Assembly: GCA_015485495.1 (NCBI GenBank)
Contig: WFTL01000107.1
Location: 1-35,383 of the forward strand
DNA: 35,383 bases
Reading direction: 5' to 3'
From: Planctomycetaceae bacterium
GTDB lineage: Bacteria; Planctomycetota; Planctomycetia; Planctomycetales; Planctomycetaceae
Part shown: in pieces, positions 26,104 through 35,383 of the stretch
How the letters are laid out: every line of letters starts with the position of its first letter
How positions within the stretch are numbered: position 1 is the stretch's first letter
The notes under the pieces: model-generated
The model's database searches: none
The model's input: the letters and a program-made list of their open reading frames with translations, nothing else
Told to the model about the DNA's origin: nothing
Translations under genes and position numbers: made by a program

Positions 26104-26898
26104 TCAGGCCAGTACGTCTGTAAGAGCTGTCTGCACTGCATCAGTGCACGCGGCCAGGAGCGATGGGCGGAAAATGTCGATCGTCCCGCCGCTGAGATCT
26201 GTGACGATTCCGCCGGCCTCCTGGACCAGCAGCACGCCGGCGGCCACGTCCCAGGGATTCAGACTGGTGGACCAGAACACGTCGATCCGTCCGCAGGCGA
26301 CCCCGGCCAGATTGAGAGCCGCGGATCCGCTTCGCTGAACGGTCTGCAGGTGCTGCAGAGCCGTGAGGAACCGCTGAATCGCCCGATCGTCCGGTCCGGC
26401 CCCCACCGGCAGACTGGCCATGCCCATCGCCCGGGACAGGACCGTTTCACCGCTCGTCCGAACCGGCGTTCCGTTCAGAAACGCCCCGCCGCCGGCCGTC
26501 GCGGTGTAGGTCTCATCATGGCAGGGATCGTGGATGACTCCGGCCTGCAGCCGGCCGTCGACCTGAAGCGCAATCGACACCGCGTAGTAGGGAAACCCGT
26601 GCACATAGTTGGATGTCCCGTCGAGCGGATCGATGATCCAGTAGGAACGTGAGTCGGCCGCTTCTTCCTGAAGCCCTTCTTCTCCAAGAAATCCATGGTC
26701 CGGAAAGCGGCTGTGAATCAGATCGCGAATCGCCTGCTGAGATGCTTCGTCCGCTTCGGTGACCAGATTGGCCCGGCTTTTTTCCCGCACCGAAAACCGG
26801 CCGCGCCAGTCCTGAAGAATCTGTCCGCCCGTCTGTGCTGCATCAACGGCCGTCTGCAGCCACGCAGACAGATCCTCCGGTGCGAATGCTTCAGCCAT
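26104..26898 (-). CDS. Inositol-1-monophosphatase family protein (SuhB-like)
   Basis: 264 residues with all hallmark motifs of the lithium-sensitive phosphatase family: EADEASQQAI, FLGEEG (metal-binding Glu), IIDPLDGTSNYVHGFP (metal-binding Asp-Pro-x-Asp-Gly-Thr) and LNPWDVAAG near the C-terminus (second metal Asp). It would hydrolyse inositol phosphate or a related sugar phosphate or nucleotide in a Mg-dependent way. The start at 26898 is chosen because AGGA lies 4 bases upstream; an earlier Met at 27012 adds an Arg-rich stretch without support. It is divergent from the Tad locus, with 291 bp between starts. Confidence 0.9.
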   Translation of the reverse strand: MAEAFAPEDLSAWLQTAVDAAQTGGQILQDWRGRFSVREKSRANLVTEADEASQQAIRDLIHSRFPDHGFLGEEGLQEEAADSRSYWIIDPLDGTSNYVHGFPYYAVSIALQVDGRLQAGVIHDPCHDETYTATAGGGAFLNGTPVRTSGETVLSRAMGMASLPVGAGPDDRAIQRFLTALQHLQTVQRSGSAALNLAGVACGRIDVFWSTSLNPWDVAAGVLLVQEAGGIVTDLSGGTIDIFRPSLLAACTDAVQTALTDVLA

Positions 26899-27189
26899 GC
26901 TTCCTGTTCTGCTCCGCCGATGGGGTTTCCGCCGATTTCCGACCGACACGATCCTGTTCGCCCGGGGGCTGTCCGGGAGGTCGTACCGGATCTGTGTCGT
27001 CTGACGAGTCACCGGATTCTGACGACCATTCGGAAAAACGCGAAGCGGCAGCCGGCGGATTGGCGAGAAAACCGATCAGTCGGCCGGCTTTTCGTTCCAG
27101 GATAAATCAGGAGCCTTCTGCTGCCGCCGCAGACGCACGTCACTTCCGGCGGTTTCCCGTCCCCATCGTTTTCCGCAGGCCTGAATCCC

Positions 27190-27744
27190 ATGACACTCAC
27201 GACAGCCCGGATCGTGTTTCTGGTCGCCGTGATCCTGTTCACGGCGGTGACGAGCTGGACCGACCTGAAATGGCGGCGGATCCCCAACAAAATCACCGTT
27301 CCCATGTGCCTGGCCGGATTCATCTGGCAGATCGTCTTTCATGGCGGGCCTGGTCTGCTCAGCGGCCTGTATGGATTCGCCATCGGCTTCGGCATTCTGT
27401 TCGTCCTGTGGATGATCGGATCGGCCGGAGGAGGGGATGTGAAGCTGCTGGGGGCACTGAGCGTCTGGCTGGGACCGGCACTGACTCTGAAGGTTCTTCT
27501 GGCCAGTCTGGTGTTCGTGATTGCCGGAACATTCGGACTTCTGGTCGGCAGCATGATGACGCGCGGCTGGCGCGCGACACGCCGCCGCTACGGCCGGGAC
27601 TCATCAGGCACCGCCCGCGAAGCGAAAGACGGGCATGCCGCCGAAACGTCTGCCGATCGGCAGAAGCGGCGTGTGATGGCGTTTGCAATGCCTGTGGCGC
27701 TTGCAACGTGGAGCGTCTTACTGTTGTTCCGGCAGCAGTGGTGA
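27190..27744 (+). CDS. cpaA: Prepilin peptidase of the Tad locus (A24 family, CpaA/TadV)
   Basis: 184 residues with about five hydrophobic helices. The two active-site Asp of A24 aspartic peptidases are visible: Asp25 in SWTDLKWRRIPN and Asp83 in SAGGGDVKLLGAL (GxGD motif). The enzyme cuts the leader of Flp-type pilins and pseudopilins at the inner membrane. It lacks the N-methyltransferase domain, as usual for TadV. A charged, probably cytosolic loop (~125-160) precedes the last helix and is longer than typical. It is the first gene of the Tad locus, with an AGG about 12 bases before the ATG. Confidence 0.88.
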   Translation: MTLTTARIVFLVAVILFTAVTSWTDLKWRRIPNKITVPMCLAGFIWQIVFHGGPGLLSGLYGFAIGFGILFVLWMIGSAGGGDVKLLGALSVWLGPALTLKVLLASLVFVIAGTFGLLVGSMMTRGWRATRRRYGRDSSGTAREAKDGHAAETSADRQKRRVMAFAMPVALATWSVLLLFRQQW

Positions 27745-27754
27745 TGCCGCCGCA

Positions 27755-27775
27755 GCCGAATTCTGTGGATTCGGC
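27755..27775. terminator. Hairpin in the cpaA-tadE spacer
   Basis: gccgaat-tctgtgg-attcggc is a perfect 7-bp inverted repeat with a 7-base loop, starting 11 bp after the prepilin peptidase stop. There is no T-run after it. It may act as an attenuator or RNA-stabilising structure between the peptidase and the rest of the locus. Confidence 0.3.
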
Positions 27776-27855
27776 CGTCGGCAGGCGCCGACACGGCAGA
27801 AAGGAGCTGCCCCCGGCCTGGAGACGGCCATCGGTTTTCAAATAAAGATGTTCTG

Positions 27856-28302
27856 ATGCAGCAGCCGCTTACGCATTCTTCAGCGAGAACCCGGCGGACC
27901 GGCGCCATTCTGTCGATGGAACTGGTTCTGGTCGTGCCGATTTTTCTGCTGCTGCTGTTCGCCATCGTGGAATTTTCGCTGCTGTCGTCCGCTCAGACAC
28001 GCATCGAAAACGCCGCACGGCACGGAGCCCGCCTGCTGTGCCTTTCCGATCAGGATCACGACGACGTCCGCGATGCCGTCCGAAAGATGCTGGGACAATT
28101 GTCTGTTCATGCCGCCATCGAGATCGAAGACGGAGGCCGCCCCGGGGACATCGTGCAGGTGCGGATCCGGGTCCCCATGCGGAATGCCACTCCCGATCTT
28201 CTGTGGATGACCGGTTTTTCCGTTCGTGACCGTTATCTGGCCGGTGCCGTGCCCATGGCCCGCGAACACGACACGGCAGCGTCCCGAATAGATCGATTGT
28301 GA
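27856..28302 (+). CDS. TadE-like pilus assembly protein
   Basis: 148 residues. A short basic N-terminus (RTRRTGAILSM) leads to the pseudopilin-like segment SMELVLVVPIFLLLLFAIVEF (positions ~20-40, with the conserved Glu), followed by a helix with QTRIENAARHGAR and a beta-rich periplasmic part. This is the standard TadE layout of a processed minor pseudopilin, and the upstream prepilin peptidase is its likely processor. The site before the ATG is weak. It lies 111 bp after cpaA. Confidence 0.85.
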   Translation: MQQPLTHSSARTRRTGAILSMELVLVVPIFLLLLFAIVEFSLLSSAQTRIENAARHGARLLCLSDQDHDDVRDAVRKMLGQLSVHAAIEIEDGGRPGDIVQVRIRVPMRNATPDLLWMTGFSVRDRYLAGAVPMAREHDTAASRIDRL

Positions 28303-28534
28303 CGCACCCGCCCGGATCGTCCGGTCCTTCCCTTCGATTCACCGGCATCTGCCCGCAGTTGTCCTGCAGACTCTGCCGAAAAAGTCAGACAGCCGAACCA
28401 TCCAGTCACCCAATTCAGACAGCAGGATCATCAGCGGACACGGATGCCCGACTGCCGAACCGATTCCCCGGCCCGCGGGCCGCGGAAATGTTCGGTGACC
28501 CTGACAGAAACTGTCCAGGTTCAGGAGACCCGTC

Positions 28535-29545
28535 GTGAAACTCACCCCGTGGATGCTGACCGTTGCCACCTTCATGATCATTGCCGCTCTGGCAGTCGGC
28601 TTTCTGTTCAAAAAACTGTTCGCGGAAGAACCACCGGCACCGGTGGCCGTGGAAGTTCGGACCGTGCCGATGCTGACGTCGCCCGTGGAAGCCGGCACGC
28701 GCATCGAAGAACGCCATCTGGGCAGCGGGCCGTGGGACGGAGACCTGACGCCCGATACGCTGCTCAGCCGAAACTCCATCATCGGCCGCATCGCCCGGCA
28801 GGACATCGAACCGGCCCGCCCGCTGAGCGCCTCCCTGTTTTATCCGGTTGGTGAACTGCCGCCGATCCGGCTGGCTCCGGGAACACGTGCCGTGTCCGTC
28901 AATCTCCGGGACAACACGGCGATGGTCAGCGGTCTGATCGGACAGGGCAGCTATGTCGATGTCTGGCTGACGATCGATGCCACACTGCCGGTCGAATCGG
29001 AAGATGCCGTCTACAGCCGACAGCGTCGGGACAGCCTGACGGTCAAACTGTTCGACGGCGTGAAAATCATCGCCATCAACGGACGCCTCAAAGGAACCAG
29101 CACAGGACGCGAAAGCGTTGTGACTCTGGAACTGGACGCCCGTCAGCAGGCCATCATGGTGGCAGCCCGCGACAAGGGCAGCATCACACTGACTGCCAAT
29201 CCGGAAGGTCCCGGTGCCGGCGGGCTCAGCGTGGACATGTCGGAAAACGATCGAGTCACCCTGCGGCAGGTTCTGGGAATCGAGGAACCGGATATGGTCC
29301 GCCCCTTCATGACGGAAAACTATCGGGGCACTCAAAGGTCGGTCAATGCGTACGACAAAGACGGACGACGGATCCGCGGCGGTCCGGTCGGCAATGTCGG
29401 ACTGCCCGCCGACGCCGGCAGCGGTGTCGATCTGCAGAGCAGGCCGGGGTTCTATCCTTCTTCCAGTTCTTCCGGCAGCCGCCTGCGCGCAGGACGGCCG
29501 GCTGATCGCAGCCGAATCAGCCGGGTTCCGAACGCCTCCCTGTAA
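28535..29545 (+). CDS. cpaB: Flp pilus assembly protein CpaB/RcpC
   Basis: 336 residues starting from a GTG at 28535 with AGGAG 7-8 bases upstream. A single membrane helix (~6-27) is followed by a SAF domain (VRTVPMLTSPVEAGTRIEER, ~41-60) and the RcpC region (LAPGTRAVSVNLRDNTAMVS, GSYVDVWLT). The Ser/Gly-rich C-terminal ~70 residues appear disordered. CpaB/RcpC normally sits in the periplasm and associates with the secretin; the secretin gene itself is not in this window. The preceding 232 bp contain no other gene. Confidence 0.88.
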   Translation: MKLTPWMLTVATFMIIAALAVGFLFKKLFAEEPPAPVAVEVRTVPMLTSPVEAGTRIEERHLGSGPWDGDLTPDTLLSRNSIIGRIARQDIEPARPLSASLFYPVGELPPIRLAPGTRAVSVNLRDNTAMVSGLIGQGSYVDVWLTIDATLPVESEDAVYSRQRRDSLTVKLFDGVKIIAINGRLKGTSTGRESVVTLELDARQQAIMVAARDKGSITLTANPEGPGAGGLSVDMSENDRVTLRQVLGIEEPDMVRPFMTENYRGTQRSVNAYDKDGRRIRGGPVGNVGLPADAGSGVDLQSRPGFYPSSSSSGSRLRAGRPADRSRISRVPNASL

Positions 29546-29641
29546 CGCCGGCCGCCATCCCCCCCGGAACGGCCGGGTTCGAAACGACCGGATGCGACGG
29601 TTGCTGCGTGGAACCCAGATCATCTTTCGGGCCTGAGACCT

Positions 29642-30874
29642 ATGACGCCAGTGCGAGTTCCCGTTCGCCGCAGCGGATCGGCCCGTTCGAAACGCCGTGG
29701 TCTTCTGACGGCCTGGAGCGCCATCGCTCTGGTGGCCGTGGGGTTGTGCGCGATCTATGCTGTCAATCTCGGCCTGATTTCCTGGACCCGCACCCGGGCC
29801 CAGGACTGCGCCGACGCGGCGGCTCTGGCCGCCTGCCGCGCTCTGCTGACCGACGATCTGCTGCTGCCGGATGTCTCTGCCGGCCACGTGGATGACCGAA
29901 TCCGGCGCTGCCGCCGTCAGGCCATGGCCGTGGCCCGGCTGTACCGCGATTCCGGCCGGATTCCCGAAGTGCGGCCGCATCATGTTCACGTCTGGCAGCG
30001 CGTTCACAACGCGGACCGAAACGTGTGGATCCCCCTGACCGATTCTGTCCGGCCCGATTCCGTTCAGGTTCAGGTGACCAATCGATCGACCCCGCAGGAT
30101 TCCTCCGGACGGCTGGCCGGAGCGGGCCTGTCGGGAATTTCACGCGCCATCATCGACTGCCGCGCTTCGGCATGGATCTGCGACCGCATCTGCGGATTTC
30201 AGACAGGTCCCGACATCGCCATTCCCATCGCTCCGCTGGCCATCCCCCAGACCGATGTCGGTGTGCTGGCGGGGACCTGGTCGGCCGTCGCCCCGCCTCC
30301 CGATTCCCCTTCCGGATCCACGGAACTCTCAGACACGACAGCCGACGATCGGTATTCCTGGGACAGCGAAACCGATTCGCTGAGCGATCATCCGGACGGG
30401 CTTTCCGAGCTGCTGCTGGCAGTGACGCGACGCACCGTGGAACCGGCTCCCGGATTTCTGCTTCCTGTGGAACTGTGCCCGGCTGCTGCCGGCACGACAC
30501 CGTTCGCCGATCGGCTGCGGTTCGGCCTGACTCATGAAGACACCACAGCCGCCGGCATCCGGCAGTTGTCATTCCCGCGCAGCGACGTGGCCCAGGCCAT
30601 CGGGACGGATGATTTCGACGCTCTGGAACGCGTTCTGACGGAGATCGTCGGACAGAAACGAATCTTCCCGCTGGTGCGGCTGGGGCGGCCCGGACCGAAC
30701 GCCGAACTGACCAGTGTCGTGGCTGCCCGGATTCTGGCGGCCGAACGAACCGGCCGCGACGAAATCCGGGTGCTGCTGCAGCCGACCGTCCTGAGCACCG
30801 CGTCAGCCGTCATCCGCTGCGACGGATCCGGAACGCCCAGCCGCTACGTCCGGCGCATCACACTGCTTCCGTGA
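29642..30874 (+). CDS. TadG-like pilus assembly protein
   Basis: 410 residues. A basic N-terminus (SARSKRRGLL) is followed by one membrane helix (AWSAIALVAVGLCAIYAVNL, ~24-43) and the TadG-type phrase RTRAQDCADAAALAACRAL, where the ADAAALA pattern after the helix is typical of TadE/G-like proteins. The remaining ~330 residues are a poorly conserved periplasmic region without the vWA domain of full-length TadG. The start is supported by frame only; a weak GAG lies upstream. Its place between cpaB and tadA supports the assignment. Confidence 0.75.
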   Translation: MTPVRVPVRRSGSARSKRRGLLTAWSAIALVAVGLCAIYAVNLGLISWTRTRAQDCADAAALAACRALLTDDLLLPDVSAGHVDDRIRRCRRQAMAVARLYRDSGRIPEVRPHHVHVWQRVHNADRNVWIPLTDSVRPDSVQVQVTNRSTPQDSSGRLAGAGLSGISRAIIDCRASAWICDRICGFQTGPDIAIPIAPLAIPQTDVGVLAGTWSAVAPPPDSPSGSTELSDTTADDRYSWDSETDSLSDHPDGLSELLLAVTRRTVEPAPGFLLPVELCPAAAGTTPFADRLRFGLTHEDTTAAGIRQLSFPRSDVAQAIGTDDFDALERVLTEIVGQKRIFPLVRLGRPGPNAELTSVVAARILAAERTGRDEIRVLLQPTVLSTASAVIRCDGSGTPSRYVRRITLLP

Positions 30875-31183
30875 CCGGCTTCGTTCCGTTTCCCGTCTGC
30901 ACAACCTGCCCAGTCCGCGCAACCGGCATCCGTCTGCGGACGCTCAGAACTGTCATACGGATCCTTCCGGGAGATCCGCATGATCAGGACGAACCGATCG
31001 CAGGACGGTCTTCTGAGATTCTGGCCGGATCGATGCGGCTGGATCGATACCGATCTATGACGCACTGCACTCAGCGCCGGACCGAATGATGACCGAAAAC
31101 ACGGCGCCGGCCTCAGGCATCGCAGTCACAGTCCGGTCACCGGTTTCGCCGCTGCACGCGGTTCTTTTCACCAGAGGACCTTC
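30875..31183. other. Spacer of 309 bp between tadG-like and tadA genes
   Basis: No coding sequence is supported. In particular no small Flp-type pilin, with its GxxxxE leader and hydrophobic helix, is present. An inverted repeat cggatc/gatccg (30958-30978, 9-base loop) is the only structure seen and could be a terminator-like or processing hairpin. A separate promoter for tadA-B-C is plausible but not identified. Confidence 0.45.
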
Positions 31184-32662
<1,479 letters not shown>

Positions 32663-32730
32663 GACACACACCGGCGGCCCCCGGCGCTGTCGACGTTTCT
32701 TCTTCCTTCCCTCAGTACAGACAACTTCCC

Positions 32731-33594
32731 ATGGTGACTCAGGCCCCTCATGCTGTCGTGATCGAGCCGCAGCCAGGTTTCGCGAAGATCCTGCGGGAAG
32801 ACGTGCGTTTTTCTGCGGGACCGGCGTCGAGTGCCGGCGATGCCGTCAACGGCTGGTTCGATCGACTCATGATGCAGTCGGGAATCCGGACATCGCCGAC
32901 CGCATGGCTCATGCTGTGCATTCTCTGCGGTGTGGCAGCGGGCGGCGGCATATTCGTTCTGATCGAATCGGTTCCTCTGGCTGTCCTGTCGGGGCTGACG
33001 GGCCTGGCCGCTCCCATCGTGGCCGCGATGGTGTTCCGCTCCCGGCGTCAGAAGAAGATTCGGGAACAGCTTCCGGAGGCAGCGGAAGAACTGGCGCGGG
33101 CGGCTCGCAGCGGACGCAATATCGAACGAGCTCTGCTGCTGGTGGCCGGAGACACACCGGCACCGCTGGGAGACGAACTGAGGCTGGTCGTGCGCCGCAT
33201 GGACATGGGCATCGATGTGGCATCGGCGGTTCATGATCTGCCCGAACGCACGGGCGTGACCACGCTGTCCATGCTGACCGCCGCCATCCGTCTCCACCAG
33301 GACACAGGGGGCGACCTGACGGCCGTTCTGGAACGCCTGGCCGCATCGGTCCGCGACCGGCTGCACTTCATCAGTCGGATGCGGGCGGCCACGATCGCCA
33401 GTCGGCTCGGAGCCCTGCTCATGCTCGGCATCCCGCCGCTGGTTGTCGCGTTCTACCTTTTCCAGGACCCGCAGTATCTCTCCCGACTCATGGCCTCCTT
33501 CTGGGGACGTCTGACATTCTGGACGGGGGTGGTGCTGCAGATTGCAGGCGGCCTGGCCGTCTTCCGTATCCTGCAGAAAACCGCGCGATTCTGA
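32731..33594 (+). CDS. tadB: Tad inner-membrane protein TadB (type II secretion F family)
   Basis: 287 residues. Two membrane helices (~57-78 and 82-102) are followed by a cytosolic T2SSF domain (~110-215: KIREQLPEAAEELARAARSG, RMDMGIDVASAVHDLPERTG, HQDTGGDLTAVLERLA) and two more helices (~226-244 and 262-280). TadB and TadC form the inner-membrane platform that the TadA ATPase drives. No clear ribosome-binding site precedes the ATG. The N-terminal ~45 residues lack homology and are shorter than in many TadB. Confidence 0.88.
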   Translation: MVTQAPHAVVIEPQPGFAKILREDVRFSAGPASSAGDAVNGWFDRLMMQSGIRTSPTAWLMLCILCGVAAGGGIFVLIESVPLAVLSGLTGLAAPIVAAMVFRSRRQKKIREQLPEAAEELARAARSGRNIERALLLVAGDTPAPLGDELRLVVRRMDMGIDVASAVHDLPERTGVTTLSMLTAAIRLHQDTGGDLTAVLERLAASVRDRLHFISRMRAATIASRLGALLMLGIPPLVVAFYLFQDPQYLSRLMASFWGRLTFWTGVVLQIAGGLAVFRILQKTARF

Positions 33595-33647
33595 TGACCG
33601 GCCGACCGGCCGTTTCGCCGGGCTGACTGATTTTTCCGGAGTCAATC

Positions 33648-34877
33648 ATGGAAATGTGGATTCTGATCGGCGTTGTCGCTGTCGCTGCCGCCGCCGGAAT
33701 CGTTCGTCTGGCGTCCGGACGTCTGAACAGGCGGCGCGTGCCGCTGGTTCTTCCGGAAACCGCCGAATCGCCGTCCGTCGGCGGGAAATCGGATGCCGAT
33801 GACGATTCCGAACACCTCTCCGTTTCCGATCCGTCGACAGCCGACGTGGAATCAACAGCCGCTTCGTCTGTGAAAACGGAACGTCCGGAAATGACCGACA
33901 CCCTCCATCAGAAGGGTTCCCCGGTTTCTGCATCCCGCATCCGCCCGTCGCTGTTCAGCCGCTTCGAGAGTCTGGTGGATTCTCAGAAGGAAGATGCTGC
34001 GACGCGTCTGAATCCGGAAGAACTGCCTCTGGATGACGAACAGCTTGTGTTCGGTTCCGCGACACCGGCTCTGGCGGAAATGCTGCCCGAATCCGCAGCG
34101 CGGCGGGCAAAACAGCGGCAGACGCTTCAGGCAGCCGGGTATTACGGACGCGGAGCCTGGCTGAACCTGAATGCCGTGCGGTTCCTGCTGGCCTTTGGAG
34201 GACTGATTCTGGCCGGACTGGGTCTTCTGGCCGTTCCTCCATCGCTCGAACCGTACCTGCTGGCTGCCGTCGTCGGACTGCCGCTGGTCGGCTGGGCCCT
34301 TCCGCCGCTGGTGGTGTCGTCGAAGGCCGCTTCCCGGCGGGGCGACATCGAACGAGGGCTCCCCGATGCCCTGGATATGCTCAACATGGGAGTCAGTCAG
34401 GGACTGACTGTGCAGTCGGCACTGAAGCGGATCCGTTCCGAAATCGCCTCCGCCCATCCCGCTCTGGCCGAAGAACTGCGACTCGTGACGCAGCAGGCCC
34501 AGGTCAGTTCTCTCAGTCAGGCGCTGAACGGTTTCTCCCGGCGAATCGATTCGCCGGAAGTCACATCGTTCACGTCGCTGCTGATTCAAAGCGAGGCAAC
34601 CGGGACGAGCATCTCGCGGGCTTTGACCGAATACAGCGACAGCATGCGCAGCACGATTCGCGAACGCGCCGACGCGCGGGCGAACGCCGCTTCCTTCAAA
34701 CTGCTGTTTCCGACCGTCCTGTGCCTCATGCCATCCGTGTTTCTGTTCCTGCTGGGACCGGCGGTGGTGCAGTTGAGCGACTTTGCCGGAAACACCGCCT
34801 CACAGCTTCTCGAAAACCGGGAAGCCGCTCTGAACACGCTCGACCAGGCCCCTCGGTTCACACCGCCCACACCGTAA
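33648..34877 (+). CDS. tadC: Tad inner-membrane protein TadC (type II secretion F family)
   Basis: 409 residues. An N-terminal helix (~4-20) is followed by a long acidic, low-complexity linker (~40-110), two membrane helices (~178-200 and 204-228), a T2SSF domain (RGLPDALDMLNMGVSQGLTV, LSQALNGFSRRIDSPEVTSF, LIQSEATGTSISRALTEYSD) and a final helix (~350-372, FPTVLCLMPSVFLFLLGPAV). GGAG lies about 7 bases before the ATG. It is the last recognisable gene of the locus here; the linker is longer than in typical TadC. Confidence 0.88.
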   Translation: MEMWILIGVVAVAAAAGIVRLASGRLNRRRVPLVLPETAESPSVGGKSDADDDSEHLSVSDPSTADVESTAASSVKTERPEMTDTLHQKGSPVSASRIRPSLFSRFESLVDSQKEDAATRLNPEELPLDDEQLVFGSATPALAEMLPESAARRAKQRQTLQAAGYYGRGAWLNLNAVRFLLAFGGLILAGLGLLAVPPSLEPYLLAAVVGLPLVGWALPPLVVSSKAASRRGDIERGLPDALDMLNMGVSQGLTVQSALKRIRSEIASAHPALAEELRLVTQQAQVSSLSQALNGFSRRIDSPEVTSFTSLLIQSEATGTSISRALTEYSDSMRSTIRERADARANAASFKLLFPTVLCLMPSVFLFLLGPAVVQLSDFAGNTASQLLENREAALNTLDQAPRFTPPTP

Positions 34878-34951
34878 CGGTCCGCCGCAGAAGCGGTCCC
34901 GGCCGGCAGACACTCCAGGCGTCGGCGGATTTCCATCTGAAGGGCAACACG

Positions 34952-34968
34952 CCTGAGAACAGCTCAGG
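34952..34968 (+). terminator. Possible terminator hairpin after tadC
   Basis: cctgag-aacag-ctcagg is a perfect 6-bp stem with a 5-base loop, 75 bp after the tadC stop. It is followed only by ttcgg, so it lacks a proper T-tract. Confidence 0.25.
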
Positions 34969-35171
34969 TTCGGCCAGAAGGGAGTCCGTCACCTTCCGTC
35001 CTTCACCGTCGGCGTGAGGCATGGGTGCGGCAACAGCGACGCACTTCAGGACAGACATGGACGTTGAGATCCCTCCGAAACTGACGTACGATGACTGCCT
35101 GCCAATTGCGTCCTGTCGTCAGAGTTCGGAATGACCGACAGGGCCGGTTGTGTGGCTCGGTGGGTTACGTC

Positions 35172-35229
35172 GGACGGGACAGAGCCCGTCCCTCCATCGG
35201 ACAGTGGAGGGCCCCGCTCCGTCGGGGCC
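35172..35229. repeat. Cluster of three adjacent hairpins
   Basis: Three inverted repeats run one into the next: ggacggg-acagag-cccgtcc (35172-35191), cctcca-tcggacag-tggagg (35191-35210) and ggccccg-ctccgt-cggggcc (35210-35229). The first and third have the same geometry (7-bp stem, 6-base loop). The phrase gacgggacagagcccgtccctcc resembles intergenic repeats seen in planctomycete genomes, from memory only. A further perfect 8-bp inverted repeat (gccggatc at 35242-35249, gatccggc at 35268-35275) lies inside repeat copy B just after. Confidence 0.75.
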
Positions 35230-35235
35230 GTCAGG

Positions 35236-35377
35236 CCGCAGGCCGGATCAAGGAGCGAAGCGACGCCGATCCGGCAGTTTTCAAAGTTCCTGACACGTCA
35301 TCACATGAAGGATCGCCCGGATGACGCTGCGTTTTCTTCGCCTGTGGAACTTTCCGGCCTTTGTGGCTCACTGAGAG
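35236..35377. repeat. Dispersed intergenic repeat, copy B
   Basis: This is the partner of 695-850 and is in the same orientation. It preserves the ccgcaggccgga start, the identical atcacatgaaggat core, acgctgc-ttttct and the tgtggctca end, but lacks the tandem 9-mers of copy A. The hairpin cluster immediately upstream is not present before copy A, so it is a separate element or was lost there. Confidence 0.7.
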
Positions 35378-35383
35378 CCGAAA

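Larger units (their letters stand above)
34878..35383. other. Gene-free right end, 506 bp
   Basis: No gene is supported; a reading frame at 35091-35324 is rich in Arg and spans the hairpin cluster, so it is rejected. The stretch holds a candidate terminator for the Tad operon, a set of three tightly packed hairpins and copy B of the dispersed repeat. The repeat may continue past the window end. Confidence 0.6.

Noticed and set aside
24322-26652. 776-codon open frame on the plus strand
   Set aside because: It is antisense to the 1119-residue protein and the inositol-phosphatase gene, crosses their intergenic gap and has shadow-like composition.
35091-35324. 77-codon frame near the right end
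   Set aside because: It spans the hairpin cluster and repeat copy B, so the open frame is incidental.

Overview
The window is high-GC, densely coded bacterial chromosome. It most resembles a planctomycete, probably of the Planctomycetaceae type. The signs are the C-terminus of an FAD-dependent oxidoreductase with a discoidin-like tail, a WXG100/FtsK export-type operon whose ATPase starts with a coiled coil instead of FHA domains, very large signal-peptide proteins of no recognised family, and a Tad pilus locus. No rRNA, tRNA or phylogenetic marker gene is present, so the assignment is an inference from gene style. No transposase, integrase, phage gene or CRISPR array was seen.

Layout. 1-612 is the end of a gene that begins outside the window, followed by about 900 bp without a gene that holds a dispersed repeat. 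1514-6881 (minus) is a compact four-gene type VII secretion-like operon in the order WXG100 protein, coiled-coil protein, small helical protein, membrane FtsK/SpoIIIE ATPase. Upstream on the same strand are an HDOD protein and a soluble transhydrogenase (8461-9315, 7004-8464) that overlap by ATGA. 9729-13184 is a metabolic stretch: an exported fumarylacetoacetate-hydrolase-fold protein (plus), then a Gfo/Idh/MocA oxidoreductase, an acyltransferase and a MaoC hydratase (all minus). 13479-16297 (plus) pairs a DegP-like protein that has lost all three catalytic residues with the undecaprenyl-diphosphatase UppP, again overlapping by ATGA.

16250-26898 (minus) holds an inositol-monophosphatase-family gene followed by two giant exported or membrane proteins of 1119 and 2127 residues, themselves coupled by a TGATG overlap. 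Both appear to be built from repeated beta-rich modules and have no recognised function. 27190-34877 (plus) is a Tad/Flp pilus locus in the order prepilin peptidase, TadE-like, CpaB/RcpC, TadG-like, TadA/CpaF ATPase, TadB, TadC. The pilin, secretin and TadZ are not in the window. The last 500 bp are non-coding, with a cluster of hairpins and a second copy of the dispersed repeat seen near the left end.

The most promising unexplained material is the minimal WXG100/FtsK operon with two companion helical proteins, the catalytically dead HtrA-like protein tied to uppP, and the coupled giant envelope proteins. Several apparent long reading frames antisense to these genes are GC-driven shadows and were rejected.
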